A DNA stretch of 64,000 nucleotides from Endomicrobium sp. (lineage in GTDB: Bacteria; Elusimicrobiota; Endomicrobiia; Endomicrobiales; Endomicrobiaceae): contig JAISQW010000001.1 of assembly GCA_031273925.1 (NCBI GenBank), positions 62,001 through 126,000 on the forward strand. Reading direction: 5' to 3'. Under the pieces are notes generated by a model. The model made no database searches and was not told the origin of the DNA. It was given only the letters and a program-made list of their open reading frames with translations. Below are positions 1 through 9,449 of this stretch, piece after piece. The position numbers and the translations under genes were made by a program. Each line of letters begins with the position of its first letter. Position 1 is the first letter of the stretch.

Positions 1-78
1 GGCGAAATAGGCAGACGCACAAGACTTAAAATCTTGAGATTTATAAAAATCATGAGGGTTCAAGTCCCTCTTCGCCCA
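1..78 (+). tRNA. tRNA-Leu (anticodon UAA), lacking its first base
   Basis: This is a cloverleaf with a long variable arm, typical of a class II tRNA. The 3' acceptor strand TTCGCCC (71-77) pairs with GGCGAA at the window start. The first G of the acceptor stem would lie one base before the window, so the gene is cut by one base. The anticodon loop reads CTTAAAA, giving anticodon TAA. The T-arm is GAGGG/CCCTC around TTCAAGT. The discriminator base is A78 and no CCA is encoded. Confidence 0.95.
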
Positions 79-96
79 TTTTTAATTTAGTAATAT

Positions 97-169
97 GCGC
101 TGCTAGCTCAATAGGTAGAGCAAACGACTCTTAATCGTTAGGTTATAGGTTCAATTCCTATGCGGCGCA
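97..169 (+). tRNA. tRNA-Lys (anticodon CUU)
   Basis: A 73-base cloverleaf. The acceptor GCGCTGC pairs with GCGGCGC with one G-U pair. The D-stem is GCTC/GAGC. The anticodon stem AACGA/TCGTT encloses a loop with anticodon CTT, and the T-stem is ATAGG/CCTAT. Its anticodon reads only AAG, complementing tRNA-Lys(UUU) at 47175. It lies 18 bases after tRNA-Leu(UAA), so the two are probably co-transcribed. Confidence 0.95.
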
Positions 170-190
170 TCATAATTATTTAAAAATATT

Positions 191-218
191 TTTATAGAAG
201 TATTATATTAAATATAAT
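191..218 (+). promoter_or_regulatory. Possible promoter of tRNA-Leu(UAG)
   Basis: A perfect -10 box TATAAT (213-218) ends 11 bases before the tRNA. A weak -35 match TTTATA (191-196) lies 16 bases upstream of it. The spacing suits a transcript starting near the tRNA 5' end, but in DNA this AT-rich such matches arise easily by chance. Confidence 0.35.
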
Positions 219-229
219 AAAAAATAATA

Positions 230-311
230 GCGGACATGGCGAAATAGGCAGACGCATATGGTTTAGGACCATATATTGCAAAATGTGAGGGTTCAAGTCC
301 CTCTGTCCGTA
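230..311 (+). tRNA. tRNA-Leu (anticodon UAG)
   Basis: A class II cloverleaf with a long variable arm. The acceptor GCGGACA pairs with TGTCCGT (304-310) with a terminal G-U pair, and the discriminator is A311. The stem TATGG/CCATA encloses loop TTTAGGA, giving anticodon TAG. Bases 312-555, before lon, hold no gene. An antisense reading frame there runs through this tRNA and is not a protein gene. Confidence 0.95.
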
Positions 312-555
312 ATTTTTTATGATACTATTCAAAAAAAATGCATTATTTCTACGTTTTTTATACATAACAAAATAAAAAATTATATTAGCACTTCTAAATC
401 TCATATTTAAATTCTATTGAAATTATGATAGAATCATGTGTATTATTAATAATTGATATTATTTTGTTACAAATAAAAAGTGTAAAAAATAAATATACAA
501 GTTTGTTTTAGAATAATTCATTATTAATAGAGAAAATTACAAAGGAGATTAATGT

Positions 556-2931
556 ATGAGTGAATTGGATAGATTTAATGAAAATATAAAAATACCAGAT
601 TCACTTCCACTGCTTCCTGTTAGAGATATTGTTTTGTATCCTGCAATGGTATTGCCTCTTGCTGTTGGAAGAGAGAAATCTATAAAAGCTTTAGAAGAAT
701 CTATGGCAACAAATAGACTTATTTTTATTGTTGCACAAAAAAATATTCAGATTGAAGATCCAACACCTAATGATGTTTACAATATAGGCACGGTTTGTGA
801 AGTGCTTCAAATATTGAAAATGCCCGATGGAACATTAAAAACACTTGTTGAAGGTATAAATAGAGCACAATGGACAGATTTCAAATTGAACGATAAAGGA
901 TACATTGAGGTTGGGATTAAAATTTTTGATGAAAAAATAGAAAAAACAGCAGAAGCCGAGGCTACTATGAGACGTACAGTTTCTCTTTTTGAACAATATG
1001 TAAAACTTAATCCTAGAATGCCTATAGAGGTTTCAATTTCAGTAAATAATATTACTGACACTGCAAGATTTGCAGATACAATAGCATCACATTTAGTGAT
1101 AAAAAATAATGATAAACAAGAGATTCTTGAATTAGTTGATCCCATAAAACGTTTAGAAAAAATAATGGAGATATTGATTTCAGAAATAGAAATATTAAAT
1201 ATTGAAAGACGAATCCAAAACAGAGTAAGAAATCAAATAGAAAAAACGCAAAAAGAATATTATCTTACAGAACAAATGAAGGCTATTCAGAAAGAACTAA
1301 AACAAAATGATGATATCCAAAAAGATATTGATGAACTTAGAGAAAAATTAAAAGATATTGGTATGCCTAAATTGGCAAGAAGTGCAGTTGAAAAGGAAAT
1401 ATCTAGACTTGAAAAAATGATGCCAATGTCTCCTGAAGCTACAGTTATAAGAACTTATATTGAGTGGTTTCTAGATTTACCTTGGGAAAAATCAACTGGA
1501 GATAATTTAGATTTAAATAGAGCAAAAGAAATTTTAGATCAAGATCATTATGGGTTAAAAAAAGTTAAGGATAGAGTTTTAGAGTACCTTGCTGTATTAT
1601 CAAGAGTACAAAAAATAAGAGGGCCAATTCTTTGTTTTATAGGACCTCCAGGTGTTGGAAAAACTTCTATTGCTAAATCTATTGCAAGGAGTTTAGGAAG
1701 AAGTTTTGTAAGAATTTCTATGGGTGGAGTAAGAGATGAAGCTGTAATAAGAGGTCATAGGCGCACTTATATAGGATCAATGCCAGGGAAAATAATACAA
1801 TCTATAAAAAAAGCAGGATTTAACAATCCTGTGTTTATTTTAGATGAAATAGATAAAATGGGATCAGATTGGAGAGGTGATCCGTCTTCAGCTTTACTTG
1901 AAGTTTTAGATCCTGAACAAAATTATATTTTTGAGGATCACTATTTAGATGTTGATTTTGATTTATCAAAAGTCATGTTTATAACTACAGCAAATACTTT
2001 AAATAATATTCCAAATACTTTACTTGATAGATTAGAACTAATAAGATTCTCTGGATATACTGATGAAGAAAAATATCATATAGCACAGGATTTTATAATT
2101 TCTAAACAATTAAAAGAACACGGGTTGAATTCTTCAGAACTTATTTTTTCAAAATGTGCAATTGATACTATAGTTAAAAACTACACTCGTGAAGCAGGTG
2201 TTCGTAACTTAACTAGAGAAATCGCAAATCTTTGCAGAAAAATTGCTAAAGAACTTGAATTTAATAAAGAATTAAAATCTATAATAATTACTAAAGAAAA
2301 TATAAGTAAATATTTAGGTATAGCTCATTATGAAAGAAGCAGAATTGCTGAAAATGATATTGGTGTAGTTACTGGGCTTGCTTGGACAGAATTTGGTGGC
2401 GAAACGTTAACAATTGAAGTTAATAAAATGAAAGGTAAAGGAACACTAATGCTTACCGGTAAACTTGGTGATGTTATGAAAGAATCCGCTCAAGCAGCTT
2501 TAACATATGTTAAATCGTCATCAAAAAAATTTGGTATTAATGAAAATATGTTTTCAAATACTGATTTTCATGTGCATGTTCCAGAAGGTGCAGTACCAAA
2601 AGATGGCCCAAGCGCTGGAATAGCTTTAGCTACAGCTCTTGCTTCTGTTTGTAAAGATAAACCTGCAAAGAAAAAAATTGCAATGACAGGTGAAGTTACA
2701 TTAAGAGGTAGAGTATTAGGAATAGGAGGATTGAAAGAAAAAGTTTTGGCAGCTTATAGAGATGGAATTAGTATTGTATTATTTCCTGAAAGTAATAAAA
2801 AGGATTTAATTGATATCCCAGATGATATAAAAGAAAAAATTCAAATGGTCCCTGTCGCTCATATGGATGAGGTTATTTCTTTTGTTATGGGACCACTGTT
2901 TAAGAGAAAAAAATTTAAAAAAATATTATAA
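556..2931 (+). CDS. lon: ATP-dependent protease Lon
   Basis: Cytoplasmic AAA+ serine protease that degrades misfolded and regulatory proteins. The 791 residues match the usual Lon length. They comprise an N-terminal substrate-binding domain that starts with a typical LPLLPVRDIVLYP stretch, a coiled-coil region near 220-290, and an AAA+ module with Walker A GPPGVGKT at 363-370 and Walker B FILDEID. The C-terminal protease has catalytic Ser686 in KDGPSAG and Lys729 in LKEKVLAA. The start ATG 556 follows the Shine-Dalgarno AAAGGAG (541-547) by 8 bases. Another ATG at 552 opens a three-codon out-of-frame peptide overlapping this start. No CIRCE-type heat-shock operator is visible in the 245 bases upstream. 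All key residues are intact. Confidence 0.98.
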   Translation: MSELDRFNENIKIPDSLPLLPVRDIVLYPAMVLPLAVGREKSIKALEESMATNRLIFIVAQKNIQIEDPTPNDVYNIGTVCEVLQILKMPDGTLKTLVEGINRAQWTDFKLNDKGYIEVGIKIFDEKIEKTAEAEATMRRTVSLFEQYVKLNPRMPIEVSISVNNITDTARFADTIASHLVIKNNDKQEILELVDPIKRLEKIMEILISEIEILNIERRIQNRVRNQIEKTQKEYYLTEQMKAIQKELKQNDDIQKDIDELREKLKDIGMPKLARSAVEKEISRLEKMMPMSPEATVIRTYIEWFLDLPWEKSTGDNLDLNRAKEILDQDHYGLKKVKDRVLEYLAVLSRVQKIRGPILCFIGPPGVGKTSIAKSIARSLGRSFVRISMGGVRDEAVIRGHRRTYIGSMPGKIIQSIKKAGFNNPVFILDEIDKMGSDWRGDPSSALLEVLDPEQNYIFEDHYLDVDFDLSKVMFITTANTLNNIPNTLLDRLELIRFSGYTDEEKYHIAQDFIISKQLKEHGLNSSELIFSKCAIDTIVKNYTREAGVRNLTREIANLCRKIAKELEFNKELKSIIITKENISKYLGIAHYERSRIAENDIGVVTGLAWTEFGGETLTIEVNKMKGKGTLMLTGKLGDVMKESAQAALTYVKSSSKKFGINENMFSNTDFHVHVPEGAVPKDGPSAGIALATALASVCKDKPAKKKIAMTGEVTLRGRVLGIGGLKEKVLAAYRDGISIVLFPESNKKDLIDIPDDIKEKIQMVPVAHMDEVISFVMGPLFKRKKFKKIL

Positions 2932-3032
2932 CTTCTTTGATTAAAATTTTAGTTGTATAAGAATTTAATTCTAACATTGATATTTTATAATATATAAGTT
3001 AAAAATGTTATAAAATAGGAATATAGTAAAAA

Positions 3033-4301
3033 ATGAATTATTTAATTAAAACAATTGGTTGTCAAATGAATATAAGTGAATCTATGAGAATTGATTCAAC
3101 TCTTGCTGCATATGGAGCATCTAGAGTTGATGATTTGTTATATACTGATGTTATTATATTAAATACGTGTTCTGTAAGAGCACAAAGTGAACAAAAAGCT
3201 TTTTCTTATTTAGGGAAATTAGAAGAACTTCAACGAATGAATATGAAACGTGTTAAAATAATTGTTTTTGGATGTATGGTTAAAAGACTTGGTTATAAAA
3301 TTAAAAATAGATTTAAAAGTATTGATTTAATAATTGAATCAGAAGATATTAATAATGTAATTGCAAAAATTATAAATTCACTACAGATAAGTACTAATTT
3401 TAATGTACAACAAAAAAATAAACGTATTTTATTTAACGTTTCAAAATATATTCCTATAATGAAGGGATGTAACAATTATTGTTCATATTGTATAGTACCC
3501 ATTGTTAGGGGTGTAGAAAGAAGTTTAGATTTTAATACATTGTTAAATGAATGTTATATAGCTGTAAAAAATAGTGTAAAAGAAATAATACTTTTGGGTC
3601 AAAATGTAAATTCATATCAATTTGATTCTATAAATTTCGTGTCATTGATTAAAAAAATTTGTAGTATAGAAAAACTAAAAAGAATAAGTTTTATGACAAA
3701 TCACCCCAAGGATTTCAATGATGATTTAATAAATATTATTTCAAATGAAATAAAAATATGTTCTCATATTCATTTACCTCTTCAATCAGCATCTAATAGA
3801 ATTCTTAGTGCAATGAACAGAAAATATACTTTTGAATATTATTTAGAATTAATAGAAAAAATAAAAACTATTATACCTGATATAAGTATTACAACTGATA
3901 TTATAGTAGGATTCCCAGGAGAAACAGAAAAGGATTTTATAGAAACATTAAATGCTGTAAAAAAAATAAAATTTAATGGTTTATACGTTTTTAAATATTC
4001 TTTAAGACCAAATACAAAAGCAGCTGAAATGCCAGATGATGTAACATTATCAGATAAGAAAAAAAGACATACAATTATATTACAAGAAGCTAAAAAAAGT
4101 TCTATTGAAAAAAAATATAAGATGATAGGTAGTAAACAGCAAGTTCTTATAAAAAAAATAAGAAATGATATTATGGAAGCAAGTACAAGAAATTGCCAAA
4201 AAATAATAATAAGTGGTGGAAAACAAAGCGATGTTGGTGAATTTCGTAATGTTTATATAAGCAATATTGTAAAATCAAATTTAGTAGGCCGTATTATATA
4301 A
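3033..4301 (+). CDS. miaB: tRNA-2-methylthio-N6-dimethylallyladenosine synthase MiaB
   Basis: Radical SAM methylthiotransferase that converts i6A37 to ms2i6A37 in tRNAs reading UNN codons. It has three parts: an N-terminal UPF0004 domain with Cys10, Cys46 and Cys81 for the auxiliary iron-sulfur cluster; a radical SAM core with C-x3-C-x2-C at 146, 150 and 153; and a C-terminal TRAM domain. At 422 residues it is slightly short but complete. The opening IKTIGCQMN favours MiaB over MtaB or RimO. miaA, which makes its substrate i6A37, lies four genes downstream. The ribosome site is weak (AGGA about 11 bases before ATG). Confidence 0.93.
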   Translation: MNYLIKTIGCQMNISESMRIDSTLAAYGASRVDDLLYTDVIILNTCSVRAQSEQKAFSYLGKLEELQRMNMKRVKIIVFGCMVKRLGYKIKNRFKSIDLIIESEDINNVIAKIINSLQISTNFNVQQKNKRILFNVSKYIPIMKGCNNYCSYCIVPIVRGVERSLDFNTLLNECYIAVKNSVKEIILLGQNVNSYQFDSINFVSLIKKICSIEKLKRISFMTNHPKDFNDDLINIISNEIKICSHIHLPLQSASNRILSAMNRKYTFEYYLELIEKIKTIIPDISITTDIIVGFPGETEKDFIETLNAVKKIKFNGLYVFKYSLRPNTKAAEMPDDVTLSDKKKRHTIILQEAKKSSIEKKYKMIGSKQQVLIKKIRNDIMEASTRNCQKIIISGGKQSDVGEFRNVYISNIVKSNLVGRII

Positions 4302-4319
4302 AAATTGAATTTATAAAAA

Positions 4320-6770
4320 ATGCAAATAAAAATTAAAAAATTGTCCAAAGAAATGACACCGTTAATGAAACAATATTATGAGATTAAATCTCAATACCCT
4401 AATATGATATTGTTTTTTCGTTTAGGCGATTTTTACGAAATATTTGATGATGATGCAATCAAAACAGCACCTATTCTTGGTATTGTATTAACACAGAGAT
4501 CAGGAGTTTATATGTGTGGTGTACCTTATCATGCTGTAAATTCTTATATTAAAAAACTTATTGAAAAAGGATTAAAAATTGCTGTTTGTGAACAACTTAA
4601 AAATATAAAATCTACTAAAAGTATTATAAAACGTGAAGTTACAAAAGTGATAACTCCAGGAACAGTTTTAGATTATAATTTACTTGACCCTAACAAAAAT
4701 AATTTTTTGATGTCAATCAACGTTAATAAAAATACTATGCTTATAGCTTGTGCTGTAGCGGATATATCAACAGGAGATTTTTTTACTTTTGAAACAACAT
4801 TAGAATTTATTAAAACTGAAATTTTTAAGTATAATCCTGGTGAAATTATAATGTCTACAAACAAAAAAAATAAACACATATTAAAATTTATATCTAATCT
4901 TAAAATTCCAATTTCAAATATAGACAAATCATTTTTTGATATTAGAGCTGCTAAACAAATTATAAAAGATGTTTTTAATAATGATTTTTTACAAAATGAA
5001 TCTAAAAATATAGATATAATTCGTGTATGTGGAGCCTTGCTTTATTATGTAAAAAAAATGCAACCACAAAGTATTGGTATTTTTTCATCTATAAAACATA
5101 TTATTACCGCTGATTGTATGTATTTGGATGATATAACAATAAAAAATCTTGAACTTTTCAATCAAAGATTAAATGGTAATGCAAAAAATTCTCTGTTTAC
5201 TATCATGAATTCTAGTAAAACATCTATGGGTATAAGAACTTTACGTCAGTGGCTTTTAAGACCGCTTTTTAATGTTTCTAAAATTATTGATAGACAAAAA
5301 ATAGTAAATTTTTTCATAAAAAATCATCTTATTAGAAATAATGTATGTGAACAATTTAAAACTTTTCCAGATATTGAAAGAATAATTGCAAAAATTTGTT
5401 CTGGTATTGCAAATCCCAATGATTTATTATTATTAAAAAATTCATTAAAATCGATAAATAATATTTTTAAAACATTAAAATTTGTTGAAAATGATATAAG
5501 ATTTAATCTACCTAAAACTAGGAATATAGATGTCATAAATAAAATTTCTTATTATTTATCAGATGGTGCATTTAATAGATCATTGAAAGATGGAAATATA
5601 ATTAAAAATGGGATTAATACAGAACTTGATAATTTAAGAATAATATTAATTGATGCTAAAACTCATATATCAAATTTAGAAATCAAAGAAAAAACTTCTA
5701 CTGGTATAAATAATCTTAAAATAGGTTATACTTCAGTATTTGGTTATTATATAGAAGTTAGTAAATCCAATATTTCGTTTGTTCCAAAACATTATATACG
5801 CAAACAAACTATTGCAAACGGAGAAAGATATATAACAGATGAATTAAAAATTTTAGAAGAGAAAATATTGTTTACGAAAGAAAAAATATTGAATATTGAA
5901 AATGATCTTTTTAACACTTTAAATAATGAAATATCATTTTTCACAGGCGATATTTTAAGAACATCACGAATTGTAGCTGAACTCGATATACTTTTAGGTT
6001 TTGCTATGAATGCTTTGGAGTATAATTATGTTTGTCCTAATATTTCAAATACTAAAAATATTGACATTAAAAATGGGCGACATCCTGTAATAGAAAAAAT
6101 ATTAAAAGATGGGGAATTCACATCAAATGATATAGTGTTTAATAAAAGTTCAAGAATTATACTTCTTACTGGTCCTAATATGTCAGGAAAATCAACATAT
6201 TTACGACAAACAGCTCTTATTATTATCATGGCTCAAATGGGATCTTTTGTACCAGCATATAGTGCAAATATAGGTCTTGTTGATAGGATATTTACAAGGA
6301 TAGGTGCAGGAGACAATATTGCATATGGTGAATCAACTTTTATGGTTGAAATGCTTGAAACTGCAAATATTCTAAATCAATATAGTGATAGGAGTCTTAT
6401 TATTTTAGATGAAGTAGGTAGAGGCACATCTACTTTTGACGGGATGTCTATTGCGTGGGCAATAATAGAATTCTTTTCAAATTCTAAAAAAAAAATAAAT
6501 GATAATATTAAAGTTTTTTTTACAACACATTATTTTGAACTTACAAATCTTTCAAAGATTTGTAAAGGTGTTGTAAATTACAAAGTTAATGTTAAAGAAT
6601 GGAAAGGAAAAATTATATTTTTGCATAAAATAGTTAAAGGTAAATCTGACAAATCTTATGGTATTCATGTTGCTAAAATAGCAGGAATACCAAATGAAGT
6701 TATAGAAAGATCTTATAAAATTCTTGATAAATTTAAAAATAATACTGCTATTATTAATAATGTACAATAA
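4320..6770 (+). CDS. mutS: DNA mismatch repair protein MutS
   Basis: Recognises base mismatches and small loops and recruits MutL. The 816 residues carry the mismatch-wedge motif with Phe38-Tyr39-Glu40, a connector and lever region, and a C-terminal ABC-type ATPase with Walker A GPNMSGKST at 618-626 and the DEVGRGTSTFDG block. The short C-terminal tail suggests the tetramerisation region is reduced. The gene begins 18 bases after miaB and has no Shine-Dalgarno; the leader is A/T only. mutL follows, so the mismatch repair pair is complete. Confidence 0.97.
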   Translation: MQIKIKKLSKEMTPLMKQYYEIKSQYPNMILFFRLGDFYEIFDDDAIKTAPILGIVLTQRSGVYMCGVPYHAVNSYIKKLIEKGLKIAVCEQLKNIKSTKSIIKREVTKVITPGTVLDYNLLDPNKNNFLMSINVNKNTMLIACAVADISTGDFFTFETTLEFIKTEIFKYNPGEIIMSTNKKNKHILKFISNLKIPISNIDKSFFDIRAAKQIIKDVFNNDFLQNESKNIDIIRVCGALLYYVKKMQPQSIGIFSSIKHIITADCMYLDDITIKNLELFNQRLNGNAKNSLFTIMNSSKTSMGIRTLRQWLLRPLFNVSKIIDRQKIVNFFIKNHLIRNNVCEQFKTFPDIERIIAKICSGIANPNDLLLLKNSLKSINNIFKTLKFVENDIRFNLPKTRNIDVINKISYYLSDGAFNRSLKDGNIIKNGINTELDNLRIILIDAKTHISNLEIKEKTSTGINNLKIGYTSVFGYYIEVSKSNISFVPKHYIRKQTIANGERYITDELKILEEKILFTKEKILNIENDLFNTLNNEISFFTGDILRTSRIVAELDILLGFAMNALEYNYVCPNISNTKNIDIKNGRHPVIEKILKDGEFTSNDIVFNKSSRIILLTGPNMSGKSTYLRQTALIIIMAQMGSFVPAYSANIGLVDRIFTRIGAGDNIAYGESTFMVEMLETANILNQYSDRSLIILDEVGRGTSTFDGMSIAWAIIEFFSNSKKKINDNIKVFFTTHYFELTNLSKICKGVVNYKVNVKEWKGKIIFLHKIVKGKSDKSYGIHVAKIAGIPNEVIERSYKILDKFKNNTAIINNVQ

Positions 6771-6832
6771 TTTTTATTATTTATATAGTCGTTTTTAATG
6801 TTCAGTTTATTTAAAATATAAGAGGTTATTTG

Positions 6833-8509
6833 GTGTCAATAAATATTTTACCGCAGGATACTATAAATAAAATAGCTGCTGGTGAAATAATAGAGTGTCC
6901 ATCAAATGTTATTAAAGAACTTATTGAAAATTCTTTAGATGCATTTGCATCAAGTATTACTGTTGAGATAGATGAATCCGGCAAAAAACTTATGAGAATT
7001 TCTGATAATGGTGTCGGTATGGATAAAAGAGATTTAAAACTTTCTATTTTAAGACATGCTACAAGTAAAATAAAAAGTTTTAGTGATTTATTATGTATTA
7101 ATTCTTTAGGATTTAGAGGTGAAGCACTTTCATCAATAGTAGCAACTTCAAAATTTGTAATGAAATCTAAAAAAAAAGATGAGTATATTGGATGGAAACT
7201 TATTAGTGAAGATAATAATGTTGAAATATTGCCATGGTTAGGGTCAGAAGGTACGATTATAGAAGTCAAAGATTTATTCTTTAATATTCCAGCTAGAAAA
7301 AGATTTTTAAAAAGTAATATTACAGAGCGTTTAAAAATTACAAAATGTATAAAAAAAATAGCACTTGCTAATAACAGTGTATCTTTTAAAATGCTTAGTG
7401 AAAGTAAAACTGTTTTCTCTATACATAAATCAATTAATAAAATAAATAGAATTATAGATATTCTCGGAAAATCTTTTACAAAAACTATTCAAAATATAAA
7501 TATCCATCACTCTAGCATTTCATTAGATATTTTTTTTCATTCAAAAAATAGTTGTTTCTTACTTGACAGAAGGCATTGGTATCTTTTTGTAAATTCTAGA
7601 CATGTTGATTTTCCAAAATGGCTTAGTAGTTGTATTTATCAAGTCTATAAAGAATCAATAGATAATAAAAAATATCCTGGTATTTTAATTTATATTAAAA
7701 TAGATCCATCAAAAGTTAATGTAAACGTGCATCCTACAAAAAAAGTTGTAAAATTTGTAAATGAAAGTGAAATATATAATATTATATATAAAACATTGAA
7801 AGATGTTTTTATAGATAATAACTATAAAAATCCTTACACAAAAATATTGAACAATTTAAAAATTACCACTACTGAAAATAGCTTTATTAATAATTCTATA
7901 CAGGAAACATTAATATTTAATAAGCATTTTAAAAATAATATAAAAATTATAGGACAAGTGTTTGATACTTATATTATTGCAGAAATAGAATCGCATTTAT
8001 ATATTTTCGATCAGCATACAGTTTCAGAAAGGATAAAATACGAAACTTATAATATGAAGATGAAAAATAAATTATTTGAAGTACAACAAATGCTCATACC
8101 TGAAAGTTTTGATTTAACTTCAAGAGATTCTGAATTTTTAAGGATTCATATTGGTATTTTTAATGAACTTGGAATAAATATTGAAGAGTTTGTTGAAAAT
8201 TCTTTTAGAATAACAGCATATCCTGCTTTTCTTGGAAACATTGAGATAAAACAAATTGTAAAAACTGTTATTGATGATATTAGAAGTTGTAATAATAGTA
8301 TTATTGATATAAAGCAAAAAGAAAAAAGAATTATACAAATTGCATGTCGAACAAGTGTGAAAGCTGGCGATATTATTTCTCTTATTGAAGCAAAAAAACT
8401 TATTAATGATTTATTCAAATGTGAATATCCGTTAGTTTGTCCACATGGTAGACCAACCATGTATAAATTTTCACAAAGAACTCTTGAACAATATTTTAAC
8501 CGAAAATAA
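6833..8509 (+). CDS. mutL: DNA mismatch repair protein MutL (endonuclease type)
   Basis: GHKL ATPase that links MutS to strand removal. The N-terminal motifs are ENSLDA, DNGVGM and GFRGEALSS. The C-terminal part carries DQHTVSERIKYE, fitting the DQHA-x2-E-x4-E metal-binding endonuclease signature (starting near residue 393), then ACRTSVKAGD and CPHGRPT near 536. This marks the nicking type used by bacteria without MutH. I chose GTG 6833 because it lies 7 bases after AGAGG (6821-6825). A TTG at 6830, one codon upstream, is the alternative. The protein is 558 residues, shorter in the linker than many MutL proteins. Confidence 0.95.
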   Translation: MSINILPQDTINKIAAGEIIECPSNVIKELIENSLDAFASSITVEIDESGKKLMRISDNGVGMDKRDLKLSILRHATSKIKSFSDLLCINSLGFRGEALSSIVATSKFVMKSKKKDEYIGWKLISEDNNVEILPWLGSEGTIIEVKDLFFNIPARKRFLKSNITERLKITKCIKKIALANNSVSFKMLSESKTVFSIHKSINKINRIIDILGKSFTKTIQNINIHHSSISLDIFFHSKNSCFLLDRRHWYLFVNSRHVDFPKWLSSCIYQVYKESIDNKKYPGILIYIKIDPSKVNVNVHPTKKVVKFVNESEIYNIIYKTLKDVFIDNNYKNPYTKILNNLKITTTENSFINNSIQETLIFNKHFKNNIKIIGQVFDTYIIAEIESHLYIFDQHTVSERIKYETYNMKMKNKLFEVQQMLIPESFDLTSRDSEFLRIHIGIFNELGINIEEFVENSFRITAYPAFLGNIEIKQIVKTVIDDIRSCNNSIIDIKQKEKRIIQIACRTSVKAGDIISLIEAKKLINDLFKCEYPLVCPHGRPTMYKFSQRTLEQYFNRK

Positions 8510-8573
8510 AAATCCAAATTTTTTAGATTTTTACGATAATTAGATTTTACTATTAAATTGTTTTTTAAAAAAT

Positions 8574-9425
8574 ATGAATATAATAATACTATCTGGACCA
8601 ACTGCAAGTGGAAAAACTGAAAGAGCCATTGAAATTTGTAAAAAAAGAAATGGTGAAATAATTTCTTGTGATTCAAGACAAGTATATAAATATTTAAACA
8701 TTGGCACAAATAAAAAAGGTATAATTGCATATGATGGTTTTAGAAGAATTGATGGTATTATTCAATACTTGACTGATATTATAAATCCAGATCAAACATA
8801 TAACGTGGCAACATTTGTAAATAGTGCAAATTCGTTAATTTCAGAAATTACAAGTAAAGGTAAAATACCAGTTATAACTGGTGGTACTGGATTATATATT
8901 AAAGCTTTACTCTACGGGTTAAATATGGCTCCACAAGCAAATGAATTTTTAAGAAAGAACTTAAAACTTCACTCTCAAATTGAGCTTTATAATAAACTAT
9001 TAAAATTAGATCCTAAATCAGCAGAACAAAACAAAAAAAATCCTCAAAGATTACTTAGAGCACTTGAAATAAATATTATTACTGGTAAAAACCTTAAAAA
9101 AAATATTGAAAATAAGAACTCAAAATATAATTTTGAACATTACAGCATTTCTACAGACATTGATATTTTATATAAGAAAATTAATAAAAGATGCATAAAA
9201 ATGATAGAAAGTGGAATGATAGAGGAAACTCAAAAGATTTTAAATATGGGATTTAGTACTAATTGTCCAGCTTTTAGTGGTTTAGGATATAAATATGTAA
9301 TACAGTATATAAATAAAAAAATTTCAATGGATGATTTAATTTTAAAATTTTCTAAAGATACAAGACATTATGCTAAACGTCAAAATACGTGGTTTAGATC
9401 CCAACCTGATATTGAATTTATATAA
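8574..9425 (+). CDS. miaA: tRNA dimethylallyltransferase MiaA
   Basis: Transfers a dimethylallyl group to A37 of tRNAs that read codons starting with U, giving i6A37. The 283 residues open with the P-loop GPTASGKT (7-14) and then ISCDSRQVYKYLNIGTNK, the DSxQVY substrate-binding block. TGGTGLYIKALL and the C-terminal tract DTRHYAKRQNTWFR are also typical. There is no clear Shine-Dalgarno; the leader TTTTTTAAAAAAT sits directly before ATG. It works with miaB upstream. Confidence 0.96.
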   Translation: MNIIILSGPTASGKTERAIEICKKRNGEIISCDSRQVYKYLNIGTNKKGIIAYDGFRRIDGIIQYLTDIINPDQTYNVATFVNSANSLISEITSKGKIPVITGGTGLYIKALLYGLNMAPQANEFLRKNLKLHSQIELYNKLLKLDPKSAEQNKKNPQRLLRALEINIITGKNLKKNIENKNSKYNFEHYSISTDIDILYKKINKRCIKMIESGMIEETQKILNMGFSTNCPAFSGLGYKYVIQYINKKISMDDLILKFSKDTRHYAKRQNTWFRSQPDIEFI

Positions 9426-9449
9426 TTTTTAATATTTTGTATAAAATAT

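Noticed and set aside
192..404. Minus-strand open frame of 70 codons
   Set aside because: It runs antisense through tRNA-Leu(UAG), and part of its translation is simply the complement of the tRNA. No ribosome site or family resemblance.
8146..8730. Long minus-strand open frame (194 codons) across the mutL/miaA junction
   Set aside because: It is antisense to two well-conserved genes. Its Phe/Leu/Ile-rich translation is what antisense AT-rich coding DNA gives.
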